Source: DTU053 sp012520115 (lineage in GTDB: Bacteria > Bacillota > Clostridia > Oscillospirales > Acutalibacteraceae). Taken from it: a stretch of DNA of 64,000 nt. Position 1 is the first letter of the stretch; each line of letters opens with the position of its first letter. Position numbers and translations under genes: made by a program. Shown here in pieces: positions 6,800 to 15,753 of this stretch. The DNA lies in assembly GCA_050953725.1 (NCBI GenBank), contig JBMNNB010000001.1, forward strand, positions 62,001 through 126,000, in the 5' to 3' direction. The notes under the pieces are model-generated. The model worked only from the letters and a program-made list of their open reading frames with translations. It made no database searches and had not been told where the DNA came from.

Positions 6800-7614
6800 A
6801 TTATTTAAAAGACGCCGAGCTGATACTATCGCACAGGCATGATAACGGAGCCGACCTCTGGGCTACATCGGATATGCGGCTGATGAAGGGCGCACCGTTC
6901 ACAACCCTTGAAAGCGTGATGTACTTATTGGAACTTGGTATAAAGCCGTCAGAGCCGGTGCTTAAAGAGGCAGCCGAGCTGATATTCAGCGCATGGCAAC
7001 AGGACGGCCGCTTTAAGATTTACCCAAAGGGTGCAATCTACCCCTGCCAGACAATCCACGCCGCCGATGTGCTTTGCCACATGGGCTATGCGTCTGACGA
7101 GAGAATACAAAAAACCTTCCGTCATTTGTTAAGCATTCAGCATTCCGACGGAGGCTGGCGCTGCAATAAATTCTTCTTCGGCAGAGGGCCCGAGACCGAA
7201 TATTCAAACCCCTTCCCGACGATTCTCGCCTTAGACGCATTTCGCTTCAGCGATTATATGGGCAAAGAGCCTGCGCTTGACAGGGCTGTGGATTTTCTGC
7301 TGGAGCATTGGACGATAAAGAAGCCCATCGGTCCTTGCCACTACGGAATCGGCACACTGTTCATGCAGGTCGAATACCCCTTCAGAAATTACAACCTTTT
7401 TGTTTATGTCTATGTCCTGTCCTTTTACAACCGTGCCAAAAGGGACAAAAGATTTCTCGAAGCCCTTGCGGCACTCGAGTCAAAAATGACCGACGGGCAG
7501 ATTGTTGTAGAGCGGGTCGTGCCCAAACTGGCGGGGCTGACTTTCTGCAAAAAGGGACAACCCAGCGAGCTTGCGACTAAACGCTATAATGAAATACTTG
7601 AAAACCTTCGATAA
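6793..7614 (+). CDS. prenyltransferase/terpene-cyclase-fold (alpha/alpha toroid) protein
   Basis: About 273 residues with repeated helix pairs and QDGRFK / SDGGWRC-type turns, typical of the squalene-hopene-cyclase/prenyltransferase toroid superfamily. No DXDD cyclase motif is evident, so catalytic activity is doubtful. The most plausible start is TTG 6793, inside the last CRISPR repeat, where the repeat's AGGGAGAG (6781-6788) is placed as a ribosome binding site. Coding-like sequence begins right after the repeat (KYYLKDAELILSHRHDNGAD). The array therefore abuts or has replaced the gene's original 5' region, and N-terminal truncation cannot be excluded. The function is unknown. Confidence 0.7.
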   Translation: MKYYLKDAELILSHRHDNGADLWATSDMRLMKGAPFTTLESVMYLLELGIKPSEPVLKEAAELIFSAWQQDGRFKIYPKGAIYPCQTIHAADVLCHMGYASDERIQKTFRHLLSIQHSDGGWRCNKFFFGRGPETEYSNPFPTILALDAFRFSDYMGKEPALDRAVDFLLEHWTIKKPIGPCHYGIGTLFMQVEYPFRNYNLFVYVYVLSFYNRAKRDKRFLEALAALESKMTDGQIVVERVVPKLAGLTFCKKGQPSELATKRYNEILENLR

Positions 7615-7652
7615 TGCTTCAATTCTGAAGTGCGAAACAAGGAGGTTGCTTT

Positions 7653-8279
7653 ATGACTGACACACAAAACAAAAGAGCGGTTATCATAGAAGCCTTTGTC
7701 CTGATGATAGTTCTTCAGGGCATATTGGAGCTGCTCGAGTGGCTGATTGCGCCTTCTGTTCCGGCCACCCGCTTTGCTTCACAGATGCTGAGCTGTGCCT
7801 TAATGTGCCTGCTTACAGTAGCAGTCATTATCTATGCAAGGGTCAGAAAACAAAAGCTTTCGGTCTTCCCGAAAGCTTTCTCAAAATTCTATATAATTGC
7901 TACCTGTATAACGGTTCTCTTACTTATCGTTAATCCCTCGAATTTCTCAGTGGGCTTTGCTGCGGTCAAGTCAACGGTGTATTTCAGCATTGTCACCCCG
8001 ATTTATGAGGAGCTGCTGTTCAGGGGCTATATCTGGAACAGATTCGGGAAAGCGATGGACAAAAAGTCTGCCGTCTACATATGGAACATCTTCCTGTTTG
8101 CTCTTTGGCATATCGGTTATATGGTGCCGCATATCATCGAGGGCAACTGGTTTGCCGTGCTTACAAAGCTTGCCGCCGGAGCGATATTCGGCGTTGTGCT
8201 CGGCTTTATCAGAATGAGAACCGATAATTGCTATATAACCATCCTTGCCCACGGAATAATGAACCTCATAGGAATCTGA
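7653..8279 (+). CDS. CPBP family intramembrane glutamic endopeptidase
   Basis: A 208-residue membrane protein of the CAAX-protease/bacteriocin-processing (CPBP, ABI) family. It has about six membrane segments and the motifs YEELLFRGYIW (catalytic Glu pair, about residue 119), FALWHIGYM (first His) and ITILAHGIMNLIG (second His). An AAGGAGG site precedes the ATG by 7 nt. In bacteria such proteins process prenylated or peptide substrates or give bacteriocin self-immunity; no bacteriocin gene is seen nearby. It lies 38 nt behind the toroid gene and may be co-transcribed. Confidence 0.88.
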   Translation: MTDTQNKRAVIIEAFVLMIVLQGILELLEWLIAPSVPATRFASQMLSCALMCLLTVAVIIYARVRKQKLSVFPKAFSKFYIIATCITVLLLIVNPSNFSVGFAAVKSTVYFSIVTPIYEELLFRGYIWNRFGKAMDKKSAVYIWNIFLFALWHIGYMVPHIIEGNWFAVLTKLAAGAIFGVVLGFIRMRTDNCYITILAHGIMNLIGI

Positions 8280-8287
8280 GCAGACAT

Positions 8288-9076
8288 TTAACCGAGCGCA
8301 GTATCCAGAATCATCATCAATGTAAAGCCCACAGCGGTGCCTATTGTTCCGATATTGCTGTGTTCTTCGGACTGGGCCTCGGGTATCAGCTCCTCGACCA
8401 CGACATAAATCATTGCACCTGCGGCAAAGGCGAGGATATACGGCAGAATCGGCGTAATGAACGAGGTAAGTATTATCGTAATCAATGCTCCGAGGGGTTC
8501 AACCACGCCGGAAAGAACACCGTATGAAAAGGCCTTCCGCTTCGAGATTCCCGTGCCGAGCAGCGGCATGGAGATAATCGCACCCTCGGGGAAGTTCTGA
8601 ATCGCAATACCGACGGCAAGGGCAAAGGCGCCTGCGGCAGAAATGCTTGCGTTTCCGGCGGCAAATCCGGCGAAAACAACGCCTACGGCCATGCCCTCGG
8701 GTATATTGTGAAGGGTCACGGCAAGTACGAGCATCAGCGACTTGCCGAGCTTTGATTTATGCCCCTCAGGTTCATCCGTATTGACATGCAGGTGGGGAAT
8801 GAGGGTGTCCAGCAAGAGCAAAAATCCAACGCCGAGCATAAATCCGATAGAGCACGGCAGCCAGTTGATGCCGCCCTGCTCCTCGGTCATTTCGATGGCC
8901 GGGATAAGCAGCGACCATACGGAAGCGGCAATCATTACACCTGAAGCAAATCCGAGCAGGGATTTTTGTACCTTAGGCTTCATTTCTCCTTTCAGAAAAA
9001 AGACCATTGCGGAACCGAGAGTTGTTCCCAAAAGCGGAATAATCACTCCTATAACGATTTGCATAGTGTCACTCAT
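8288..9076 (-). CDS. ZIP family metal transporter
   Basis: A 262-residue transporter with eight predicted membrane segments. HNIPEGMAVGVVFAG and IQNFPEGAIISMPL are the paired metal-binding helices IV and V of ZIP proteins, and EELIPEAQSEEH is in a later segment. The histidine-containing loop DTLIPHLHVNTDEPEGH lies between segments III and IV. The expected role is uptake of Zn, Mn or Fe into the cytoplasm. It has its own promoter with a probable metal-regulator site in the 5' leader (9120-9145). AAAGGA precedes the ATG. Confidence 0.92.
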   Translation of the reverse strand: MSDTMQIVIGVIIPLLGTTLGSAMVFFLKGEMKPKVQKSLLGFASGVMIAASVWSLLIPAIEMTEEQGGINWLPCSIGFMLGVGFLLLLDTLIPHLHVNTDEPEGHKSKLGKSLMLVLAVTLHNIPEGMAVGVVFAGFAAGNASISAAGAFALAVGIAIQNFPEGAIISMPLLGTGISKRKAFSYGVLSGVVEPLGALITIILTSFITPILPYILAFAAGAMIYVVVEELIPEAQSEEHSNIGTIGTAVGFTLMMILDTALG

Positions 9077-9119
9077 AGCGTTTGTCCTTTCAAAACAAGC
9101 ACTTAATTTGCGGGGCTTT

Positions 9120-9201
9120 AAGGTAACTGCAGTGCGCCTTACCTTTTTCTGCTTTTTTCACGGTCTAAAACAATTATACATCCCGCTGTCATTTATTACA
9201 A
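9120..9201 (-). promoter_or_regulatory. promoter and inverted-repeat operator of the ZIP transporter gene
   Basis: Reading the minus strand, TTGTAA (9201-9196), 17 bp and TATAAT (9178-9173) form a strong sigma-A promoter. Downstream of the start point lies AAGGTAA (9120-9126) / TTACCTT (9139-9145), a 7-bp inverted repeat with a 12-bp gap. The half-sites resemble those bound by DtxR/MntR-type metalloregulators; the factor is not identified here. Confidence 0.6.
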
Positions 9202-9323
9202 TATTCAAAACTTTTATAAAAGTGCCTGATAAAAAGTTAAATTGCTTATCGAAATCCGGCGGGTATTTATGCTAAAATAGAAAAGATTAATATTCACAAA
9301 ATCAGCCGGAAAAGAGGTGCGCT

Positions 9324-11873
9324 ATGAATATATACGATAAGGTCAGCACTGGCTTGAAGGGCTTCGACGAGGTTATAGACCACCTGCGGTACGGAGATAA
9401 CGTGGTTTGGCAGGTTGACTCGGTTTCGGACTATAAGACAATGGTTCGCTCTTATGTGGAAAGCTCTGTCGCCGATAATCAGAATCTTATTTACATCCGC
9501 TTTGCAAATCACGAGCCGGTGCTTGACTCTTATGAGGGCATAAAGGTATACCGTGTCGACCCGAAGAAGGGCTTCGAGAGCTTCACTGCCGAAATACATA
9601 ATATAATAAGCGACGAGGGCAGATGGGCCTTCTATGTTTTCGATTGCCTGACTGACTTGCTGGAGTACTGGCATTCTGATTTGATGATAGGCAATTTCTT
9701 CAAAGCCACCTGCCCCTATCTGTATGAGCTTGACACGGTTGCTTACTTTGCCATTAAGCGCAATCTGCATACATACAGCACCATTGCCGGTATTCGTGAA
9801 ACAACCCAGCTTTTATTGGATTTATACAGAATCAACGACAGGACATATATTCACCCCTTAAAGGTATGGCAGCGCTATTCGCCCACCATGTTCTTCCCCC
9901 ATTGCATTCAGGGGCAGGATGCGGTCTGCATTACCTCAAGCACAGATGCTTCCGAACTGTTTAACAGCATCAACCGAGGCGAAATAAGGCTCGATTACTG
10001 GAATACGGTCTTTAATGATGCAAAGAATATGCTGACTGCCCCGAAGGAACAGCAGGAGGCTGTCAAAAAGCGCCTTATGTATATGCTGATAGGCAGCGAT
10101 TCGAGGATGTTTCAGCTTTGCGACAAGTATTTTGACTTAAAGGACATCCTCAATATTGCCGCAAGAGAAATCGGCACAGGCTTTATCGGCGGCAAAAGTG
10201 TCGGCATGCTCCTTGCAAGAAAAATTCTTGAAACTCAAGGCGGCGAGCGCTTTACATCGGCCTTAGAGCCACACGACTCCTTTTATATAGGCTCGGATGT
10301 TTTTTACACCTATATTGTCCAGAACGGCTGGTGGAAGCTGCGTACCAAGCAAAAGACTCCGGAGGGCTATTATAAGTACGCCCCGGAGCTGAGAGAGAAG
10401 CTGCTTCAGGGCTCCTTCCCGAAGGATATTATGGAGCAGTTTGTGCAGATGCTCGAATACTTCGGCCAGTCGCCCATCATAGTGCGCTCAAGCTCCCTTT
10501 TGGAAGACAACTTCGGCAACGCCTTTGCCGGCAAATATGAGAGCGTTTTCTGCGTGAATCAGGGCACGCCGCAGGAGCGCTATGAGGCCTTCGAGCAGGC
10601 GGTACGCACCGTCTATGCCAGCACCATGAACGAGGACGCCCTGAACTACCGAATGAACCGTGGTCTGTCCCGGCAGGACGAGCAGATGGCCATATTGGTA
10701 CAGCGTGTGTCCGGCGACCGCTTCGGGGATTATTTCTTCCCGCATATCGCCGGCGTGGGCAACTCCTCAAACCTTTATGTCTGGGATGAAAGCATAGATA
10801 TGAATGCAGGCATGCTCCGCCTTGTTTTCGGGCTCGGCACCAGAGCGGTGGACAGGAGCGACGGGGATTATGTAAGAATAGTCTGCCTTGATAATCCCTT
10901 AAGAATCCCCCCGATGAACTATGAGGACCAGAAGAAATTCTCTCAGCATCGGCTTGACCTTCTGTCGCTGAGCGTCAATATTCACGAAAGCAAGTCTGTG
11001 GACGAGGTCTTGTCCCTTCCGTTAAAGGCGGACAAGAGCCTGTTTGTAAGTCCCGACTTTGCCGCCGAATTCAGATTGCGTGAGATGGGCTATTTAAACA
11101 GGCCGGCGCCGTACCTGCTGGATTTTCAGAAGCTCTTAAAGGATACGGATTTTGCCGCCGTAATGAGAGATATGCTCGCCATTTTGTCAAAGGCCTACGA
11201 CTACCCGGTGGACATCGAATTTACGGCCAACTTCAATAAGGATAACAGCTATAAAATAAACCTGCTGCAATGCCGTCCCTTGCAGACGAAGGGACTCGGC
11301 AAGACTGTCAAGATACCCGAAATTAAGGACGAAAAGGATTGCTTCTTCTCAGGCAAGGGCAACTTCATGGGCGGCAGCGTGCGCATGGCAGTCGATTATA
11401 TCGTTTTCGTCGGCTCGAATCCTTACTTGAGCCTTAGCGAGCAGGAAAAGTATGAGGTTGCAAGAAAAATCGGCCTCATTAACAGGGTAATGAAGGGCAA
11501 AAACGCCATGCTTGTGGGCCCCGGCAGGTGGGGCAGCACCACGCCGTCCCTCGGAGTGCCGGTGCACTTTACGGAGCTGTGCAATATGAGGGTGCTGTGT
11601 GAGTATGCCTCTAAGAGGGAGGGCTTTATGCCTGAGCTGTCCTACGGCAGCCACTTCTTCCAGGATATTGTGGAGTCCGAGATTTTCTATGTGGCGATTT
11701 TCGACGGCTATCAGGATGTGATTTTCAATCCGGAGCACATACTGCAGAAAGTAAACCTGCTTCCTGTCCTCCTTCCCGATGCCGAAAAGTTTAAGGATGT
11801 AATCCATATAGCCGACACCTCAGGCATGGAGATTTATTCAGACATAGTCACGCAAAGACTGCTTTGCAGATAG
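9324..11873 (+). CDS. KaiC-like/PEP-synthase ATP-grasp fusion protein
   Basis: An 849-residue soluble protein. Residues 1-220 look like a RecA/KaiC-type domain (TGLKGFDEVIDHLRYGDNVV, YVFDCLTDLL) but lack a GxxxxGK[ST] Walker A. Residues about 285-660 resemble the N-terminal nucleotide-binding domain of pyruvate phosphate dikinase/PEP synthase: GGKSVGML, RSSSLLEDNFGNAFAGKYES and the closing LLQCRPLQTKG. The remaining 200 residues have a glycine-rich VGPGRWGS segment and no phosphohistidine or PEP-binding barrel. It is therefore not a metabolic PPDK, and its function is unknown. TAAAAT with a TG extension (9270-9278) is a likely promoter and AGAGGTG a ribosome binding site. Confidence 0.75.
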   Translation: MNIYDKVSTGLKGFDEVIDHLRYGDNVVWQVDSVSDYKTMVRSYVESSVADNQNLIYIRFANHEPVLDSYEGIKVYRVDPKKGFESFTAEIHNIISDEGRWAFYVFDCLTDLLEYWHSDLMIGNFFKATCPYLYELDTVAYFAIKRNLHTYSTIAGIRETTQLLLDLYRINDRTYIHPLKVWQRYSPTMFFPHCIQGQDAVCITSSTDASELFNSINRGEIRLDYWNTVFNDAKNMLTAPKEQQEAVKKRLMYMLIGSDSRMFQLCDKYFDLKDILNIAAREIGTGFIGGKSVGMLLARKILETQGGERFTSALEPHDSFYIGSDVFYTYIVQNGWWKLRTKQKTPEGYYKYAPELREKLLQGSFPKDIMEQFVQMLEYFGQSPIIVRSSSLLEDNFGNAFAGKYESVFCVNQGTPQERYEAFEQAVRTVYASTMNEDALNYRMNRGLSRQDEQMAILVQRVSGDRFGDYFFPHIAGVGNSSNLYVWDESIDMNAGMLRLVFGLGTRAVDRSDGDYVRIVCLDNPLRIPPMNYEDQKKFSQHRLDLLSLSVNIHESKSVDEVLSLPLKADKSLFVSPDFAAEFRLREMGYLNRPAPYLLDFQKLLKDTDFAAVMRDMLAILSKAYDYPVDIEFTANFNKDNSYKINLLQCRPLQTKGLGKTVKIPEIKDEKDCFFSGKGNFMGGSVRMAVDYIVFVGSNPYLSLSEQEKYEVARKIGLINRVMKGKNAMLVGPGRWGSTTPSLGVPVHFTELCNMRVLCEYASKREGFMPELSYGSHFFQDIVESEIFYVAIFDGYQDVIFNPEHILQKVNLLPVLLPDAEKFKDVIHIADTSGMEIYSDIVTQRLLCR

Positions 11874-11897
11874 TTAAACACCGATAGGAGCATCAAC

Positions 11898-13031
11898 TTG
11901 TCACAAAAAATCAGGAATTTTCTTAAAAAAGAAGCAGTGCTTTGCATATCCCTTCTGCTTGCTGTTCTTTCAATGATATTTGTTCCCCTTGACAGGCAGT
12001 ATGCGAACTACATCGACTTTCACACATTGAGCATATTACTGAGTTTAATGCTGATAATGGCCGGGCTGCGGGACTTGGGGCTTTTCTCGACGATAGGCAG
12101 CCGGATGCTCGACAGAACAAGCAATGTGCGAAGCCTTTCAATCGTACTTGTACTGCTGTGCTTCGTCTTCAGCATGTTCATAACAAATGACGTATCGCTT
12201 ATTGCCTTTGTGCCGTTTACAATTGACGTGCTTATTATGGCGGGCTTAGAGAAATATATGATTCGCATTATCGTGCTGCAGACCGTTGCGGCGAACTTAG
12301 GCAGCATGCTCACACCCATAGGCAACCCGCAGAATTTATACCTGTTTTCAAAAAGCCGGATGAGTCCCGCCGGGTTTGTTTCGCTGATGCTGCCTTACAC
12401 TCTGCTTTCATTTGCCGGACTTTTGGCCGCTTGCTTTATATTAATAGACCGCAGGGATGTCTCGGTTAAAACACAGGCACCGAAAACACTTCTTTCGGCT
12501 GAAAAGCGAAAAGCCGTAATTTATATTCTGCTGTTTCTGTTCGCCTTGACGAGCGTCGCCCGCTTAATCTCGGTCTATATTGTCATGGCGGTGGTTCTTG
12601 CGGCGGTTCTGGCTCTTGACCGTAAAACCCTGCTTAAAGCCGACTATGCACTGCTTTTCACCTTCGTATTTCTGTTCATTTTCATAGGCAATATGAAGCG
12701 TATCCCGCAAATCAGCCTTTGGCTTGGCAGCATAATACAGGGTCACGAGCTTTTGACATCGGTGCTTTCAAGTCAGGTCATCAGCAATGTCCCTGCGGCC
12801 ATCCTGCTTTCCGGCTTTACGGACAATACTTCGGCGCTGATTGTGGGCACGAACTTAGGGGGACTCGGCACGATTATTGCCTCCATGGCAAGCCTGATTT
12901 CCTTCAAATACTACGGCAAGACTGCGGGTAAGCGCAACGCCGCCTATCTCGGCGTGTTTACCTTGCTGAACCTGATTTTCCTTGCGGCGCTGCTGCTGTA
13001 TACTATCTTAGCGGGGGCTGTTTATGAGTGA
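11898..13031 (+). CDS. SLC13/ArsB-type anion permease
   Basis: A 377-residue polytopic protein with about ten membrane segments. FITNDVSLIAFVPF and LGSMLTPIGNPQNLYLF match the duplicated helix-hairpin/loop motifs of the ion-transporter superfamily (ArsB, CitMHS, SLC13), as does SNVPAAILLSGF in the second half. The likely role is transport of an inorganic or organic anion across the cytoplasmic membrane. The start is TTG 11898, with TAGGAG 7 nt upstream, 25 nt after the PPDK-like gene. The next gene overlaps it by 8 nt, so the three probably form one operon. Confidence 0.82.
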   Translation: MSQKIRNFLKKEAVLCISLLLAVLSMIFVPLDRQYANYIDFHTLSILLSLMLIMAGLRDLGLFSTIGSRMLDRTSNVRSLSIVLVLLCFVFSMFITNDVSLIAFVPFTIDVLIMAGLEKYMIRIIVLQTVAANLGSMLTPIGNPQNLYLFSKSRMSPAGFVSLMLPYTLLSFAGLLAACFILIDRRDVSVKTQAPKTLLSAEKRKAVIYILLFLFALTSVARLISVYIVMAVVLAAVLALDRKTLLKADYALLFTFVFLFIFIGNMKRIPQISLWLGSIIQGHELLTSVLSSQVISNVPAAILLSGFTDNTSALIVGTNLGGLGTIIASMASLISFKYYGKTAGKRNAAYLGVFTLLNLIFLAALLLYTILAGAVYE

Positions 13032-13608
13032 GACAAAAATAAGGAATGTAGTTATTAACGATGCTGAAAGGCTCTTGGAGATTTATTCCTACTATGTAAC
13101 GGATACGGCCATCTCCTTTGAGTATACCGTGCCGTCTTTAGCCGAGTTTCAGAGCCGTATAAAGCGCATAACGGAGAAATACCCGTACCTCGTTGTCGAA
13201 AAGGACGGCCAGATACAGGGCTATGCCTATGCTCACCCTTTTGTGGAAAGGGAGGCCTATGACTGGTGCTGTGAAACGACAATCTACCTCGACAAAAATG
13301 CAAGGAAATGCGGCCTCGGCAGGATGCTGTACGAAGCCCTCGAAGCAAGGCTCAAAGAAATGGGCATTATTAATCTTTACGCCTGCATAGCCCGGACGGA
13401 CAAAAAGGACGAATACCTAAACAATAACAGCCCTGAGTTTCATGAGCACTTAGGCTATAAGACCGTCGGCGAGTTCCGTAAATGCGGGTATAAATTCGGC
13501 CGCTGGTATGATATGATCTGGATGGAGAAAATCATCGGTGAGCACAAGGACGACCAGCCGAAAATAAGATACTATCCCGAGCTGTGCGGGTACGGACAGT
13601 CCAAATAA
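13024..13608 (+). CDS. GNAT family N-acetyltransferase (phosphinothricin-acetyltransferase-like)
   Basis: A 194-residue acetyltransferase. IRNVVINDAERLLEIYSYYV and TAISFEYTVP are typical of the phosphinothricin/methionine-sulfoximine acetyltransferase branch. The acetyl-CoA loop lies in ARKCGLGRMLYEALE (about residues 96-110) and the NNNSPEFHEHLGYKTVGEF segment is the usual GNAT C-terminal strand-helix. A C-terminal extension of about 25 residues is added. The ATG overlaps the permease stop, indicating translational coupling. The substrate is probably a small amine but is unknown. Confidence 0.87.
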   Translation: MSETKIRNVVINDAERLLEIYSYYVTDTAISFEYTVPSLAEFQSRIKRITEKYPYLVVEKDGQIQGYAYAHPFVEREAYDWCCETTIYLDKNARKCGLGRMLYEALEARLKEMGIINLYACIARTDKKDEYLNNNSPEFHEHLGYKTVGEFRKCGYKFGRWYDMIWMEKIIGEHKDDQPKIRYYPELCGYGQSK

Positions 13609-13628
13609 ACTGTTTCGGAGGTCATAAA

Positions 13629-14087
13629 ATGACGAAAAAAGGCGAGCAGCTGCTCAGAAATCCCGACATCGAGCCGACAAGCGTTGTTCTGGCAGAGGCG
13701 CTCGGGAATGCGAATAATGCCTATCTGACATTTGCAGATAAGCTTACAGAGCACGAAATCCAGCTTCAATGGCGTTACTACACCGACGGCAAGGCATGGC
13801 TCGCAAAGGGCGTCTGCAAATGGACGGGCAAGCGTGGCGGTCAGAATGAGGCAACCGTCTTCTGGCTGTCAGTTTGGGAGGGCTTCTTCAAGGTGACATT
13901 CTATTTCCCCGAAAAAGCCCGTGCGGACGCCGAATGCCTTCCTGTTGACGAGGAAACAAAGCAGATGATTGCGGACTCAAAGCAGATGGGCAAGATGAAG
14001 TTCTTCCCCCTTGCTTTTGAAATAGATAGCGATGAACAGCTCGAGGCAGTTTTTACAATCGCCGAATTCAAGAAAAGTATAAAATAA
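13629..14087 (+). CDS. DUF3788 family protein
   Basis: A 152-residue soluble protein. LQWRYYTDGKAWLAKGV, EATVFWLSVWEGFFKVTFYFPEK and MKFFPLAFEI fit my recollection of DUF3788, a small cytoplasmic family without known activity. The start ATG 13629 has CGGAGG 8 nt upstream; the open frame extends to 13584 but has no ribosome binding site there. It lies 20 nt after the acetyltransferase and closes the operon before an intrinsic terminator. Confidence 0.65.
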   Translation: MTKKGEQLLRNPDIEPTSVVLAEALGNANNAYLTFADKLTEHEIQLQWRYYTDGKAWLAKGVCKWTGKRGGQNEATVFWLSVWEGFFKVTFYFPEKARADAECLPVDEETKQMIADSKQMGKMKFFPLAFEIDSDEQLEAVFTIAEFKKSIK

Positions 14088-14106
14088 CCGCAGTTTCTGC
14101 ACAAAA

Positions 14107-14146
14107 GAGCATCCGCCCGGCTTTGACACCGAACGGATGCTTTTTA
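14107..14146 (+). terminator. intrinsic terminator
   Basis: GCATCCG (14109-14115) pairs with CGGATGC (14134-14140), followed by TTTTTATT. It ends the 9324-14087 operon and could also act on the convergent gene that stops at 14166. Confidence 0.8.
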
Positions 14147-14165
14147 TTATGACTGACTGTAAGGC

Positions 14166-15566
14166 TTATTTGCTTTCTTCAATCGTAACGAAAACGCCCT
14201 CGCAGGAATCAAGCCTAAGGCAAAGACTCTGGATGCCCTCGGCCTTTTTCACAAGCTCGCCCTTCTGATAAACCTTCACATTTACCCTCTTTGCAAAGTC
14301 AATCTTTGCCCTCTGCGATGCAGTGGGGTCGTAGAAATCCTTGCAGTTAACTATCATTACGCCGTAGCTGCCGTCATTCTCGTGTTTGAAGTAGCCTGCC
14401 AGCGCAGAGCTGTCGGACCTTATTTCTTTTACTAAATCAATACCCTTAAAGCCACGGCGCTCCGAGGCCTTTTTCTGCCTGTACTGTGCAAGGGCAAACT
14501 GCGGGTTCTTCTTGTCCGATTTTGTCGGCAGCACGCCGAGGCTCTTGTAGCGTGAAAGTACCGGGCACAGCTTCTGGAACTGCTCATTAGCTCTTTTTGA
14601 ATACAGGTATTGCTCGGTAAGATTGCCGTCTTTGTCAATCATCGCTATGGCCAGATTGCCCCAGACGGGCGAATAGGAAACGTGGATAATCGAGCGAGCG
14701 CCGTAGGCAAGCGCAGAGTACATCTGCCAGATAATCTGCTCGTATGTAGTGTGGCCGTAGAGGGTTGAGAACCAGTTCTTCTGGGTCTGAATATAAATCC
14801 AGTAATCCCGGCCGTACCTGCGGCAAACATCGCCCACGGTTTCGTATGTATTCAGGGTGATGCTGAACATGACCCTGTTGATTGCGGTAAAGGAGAAGAA
14901 GGGATATACGTCGAGGGAAATGTAGTCGGTATTGACCTTTTTTGCGTACTCCTCAACATATTCATGGTAGTTTTTAGCCCCCGTGCGCTTTTTGCCTGCG
15001 CCGTCGGGGAAGAGGTTATAGAAAAGGAACTTTTCGGGCAGTGCGCTCTGATAAAGCGCCCTGAATCTCTCGAGCAATTCATATTTCGATACATCCGGCT
15101 CATCTGTACCCCGGTCGCCGATTTTGCAGGGGCTGTATCTGTAGCCCTTAAAGTAATCGGGGCCTGCCTCAAGCGCCTTTTCATAGCCCTTAGTATGCGG
15201 GACTCTCTCATCGGTTCCGAGCAGCGCAATACCGTGCTTTTCGCACTCATTTATCAGCATTTCGCCGAACTCGCCCTTGCTGTCGCACAGAATAACATCA
15301 AAGCCCGCATCGGAAATCAGCTTAATGTCGTCCGGGTCCACATTCTTGTCCTGATAGAATATGGCGCAGACGGAGAGTATCTCATCACGTATGAGCCTGC
15401 CGTTGTCGTAAGCAATTTTGTGCGGCACCGGCTCGCCGAGCTTTCCTTCGGATATCAGCTTGCGGTCCTTTGCACGCAGATTCTGCTCGTTGACCGAATC
15501 GGACGGGAAGAGCTTGCGCAGCACGGCAAAGGTCTTTATCAGCTTATCATTATTAAAAAGCTCCAT
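14166..15566 (-). CDS. putative glycoside hydrolase (beta-galactosidase-like TIM barrel)
   Basis: A 466-residue protein without a signal peptide. Features suggest a (beta/alpha)8 glycosidase of the beta-galactosidase type: GFDVILCDSKGE and DYISLDVYPFF strands, WIYIQTQKNWF after a barrel strand, YGARSIIHVSYSPVW and a C-terminal beta domain. I cannot assign a GH number, and no acid/base or nucleophile Glu can be named with certainty. It is a single-gene minus-strand unit with its own promoter (TTGTGT-N17-TAAAAT). It is one of several carbohydrate enzymes in the window. Confidence 0.6.
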   Translation of the reverse strand: MELFNNDKLIKTFAVLRKLFPSDSVNEQNLRAKDRKLISEGKLGEPVPHKIAYDNGRLIRDEILSVCAIFYQDKNVDPDDIKLISDAGFDVILCDSKGEFGEMLINECEKHGIALLGTDERVPHTKGYEKALEAGPDYFKGYRYSPCKIGDRGTDEPDVSKYELLERFRALYQSALPEKFLFYNLFPDGAGKKRTGAKNYHEYVEEYAKKVNTDYISLDVYPFFSFTAINRVMFSITLNTYETVGDVCRRYGRDYWIYIQTQKNWFSTLYGHTTYEQIIWQMYSALAYGARSIIHVSYSPVWGNLAIAMIDKDGNLTEQYLYSKRANEQFQKLCPVLSRYKSLGVLPTKSDKKNPQFALAQYRQKKASERRGFKGIDLVKEIRSDSSALAGYFKHENDGSYGVMIVNCKDFYDPTASQRAKIDFAKRVNVKVYQKGELVKKAEGIQSLCLRLDSCEGVFVTIEESK

Positions 15567-15657
15567 ATATCCACAACCTTCTTTGGGTTTTGCTTTGACT
15601 TCAGTGAAAACCTGTCATTACCTTGAGCAAATTGCAGCAGGGGCAAATATTGGTAAC

Positions 15658-15696
15658 ATTTTAGCAGAAAAATGCAGACAACACAATATATATTGT
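15658..15696 (-). promoter_or_regulatory. promoter with 14-bp palindrome for the glycosidase-like gene
   Basis: On the minus strand TTGTGT (15686-15681), 17 bp and TAAAAT (15663-15658) make a good promoter. A perfect 14-bp palindrome, ACAATATATATTGT (15683-15696), overlaps the -35 element and is a candidate repressor site. Confidence 0.6.
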
Positions 15697-15753
15697 TCTA
15701 ATTTTTATAAGGTAATAGGGCAGACAGCGGACTGAATTGTTTTAAAAAATATG

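Noticed and set aside
14964..15626. Long plus-strand frame of about 220 codons opposite the glycosidase-like gene
   Set aside because: It is antisense to a gene with clear protein features, start signal and promoter; a shadow of codon bias.
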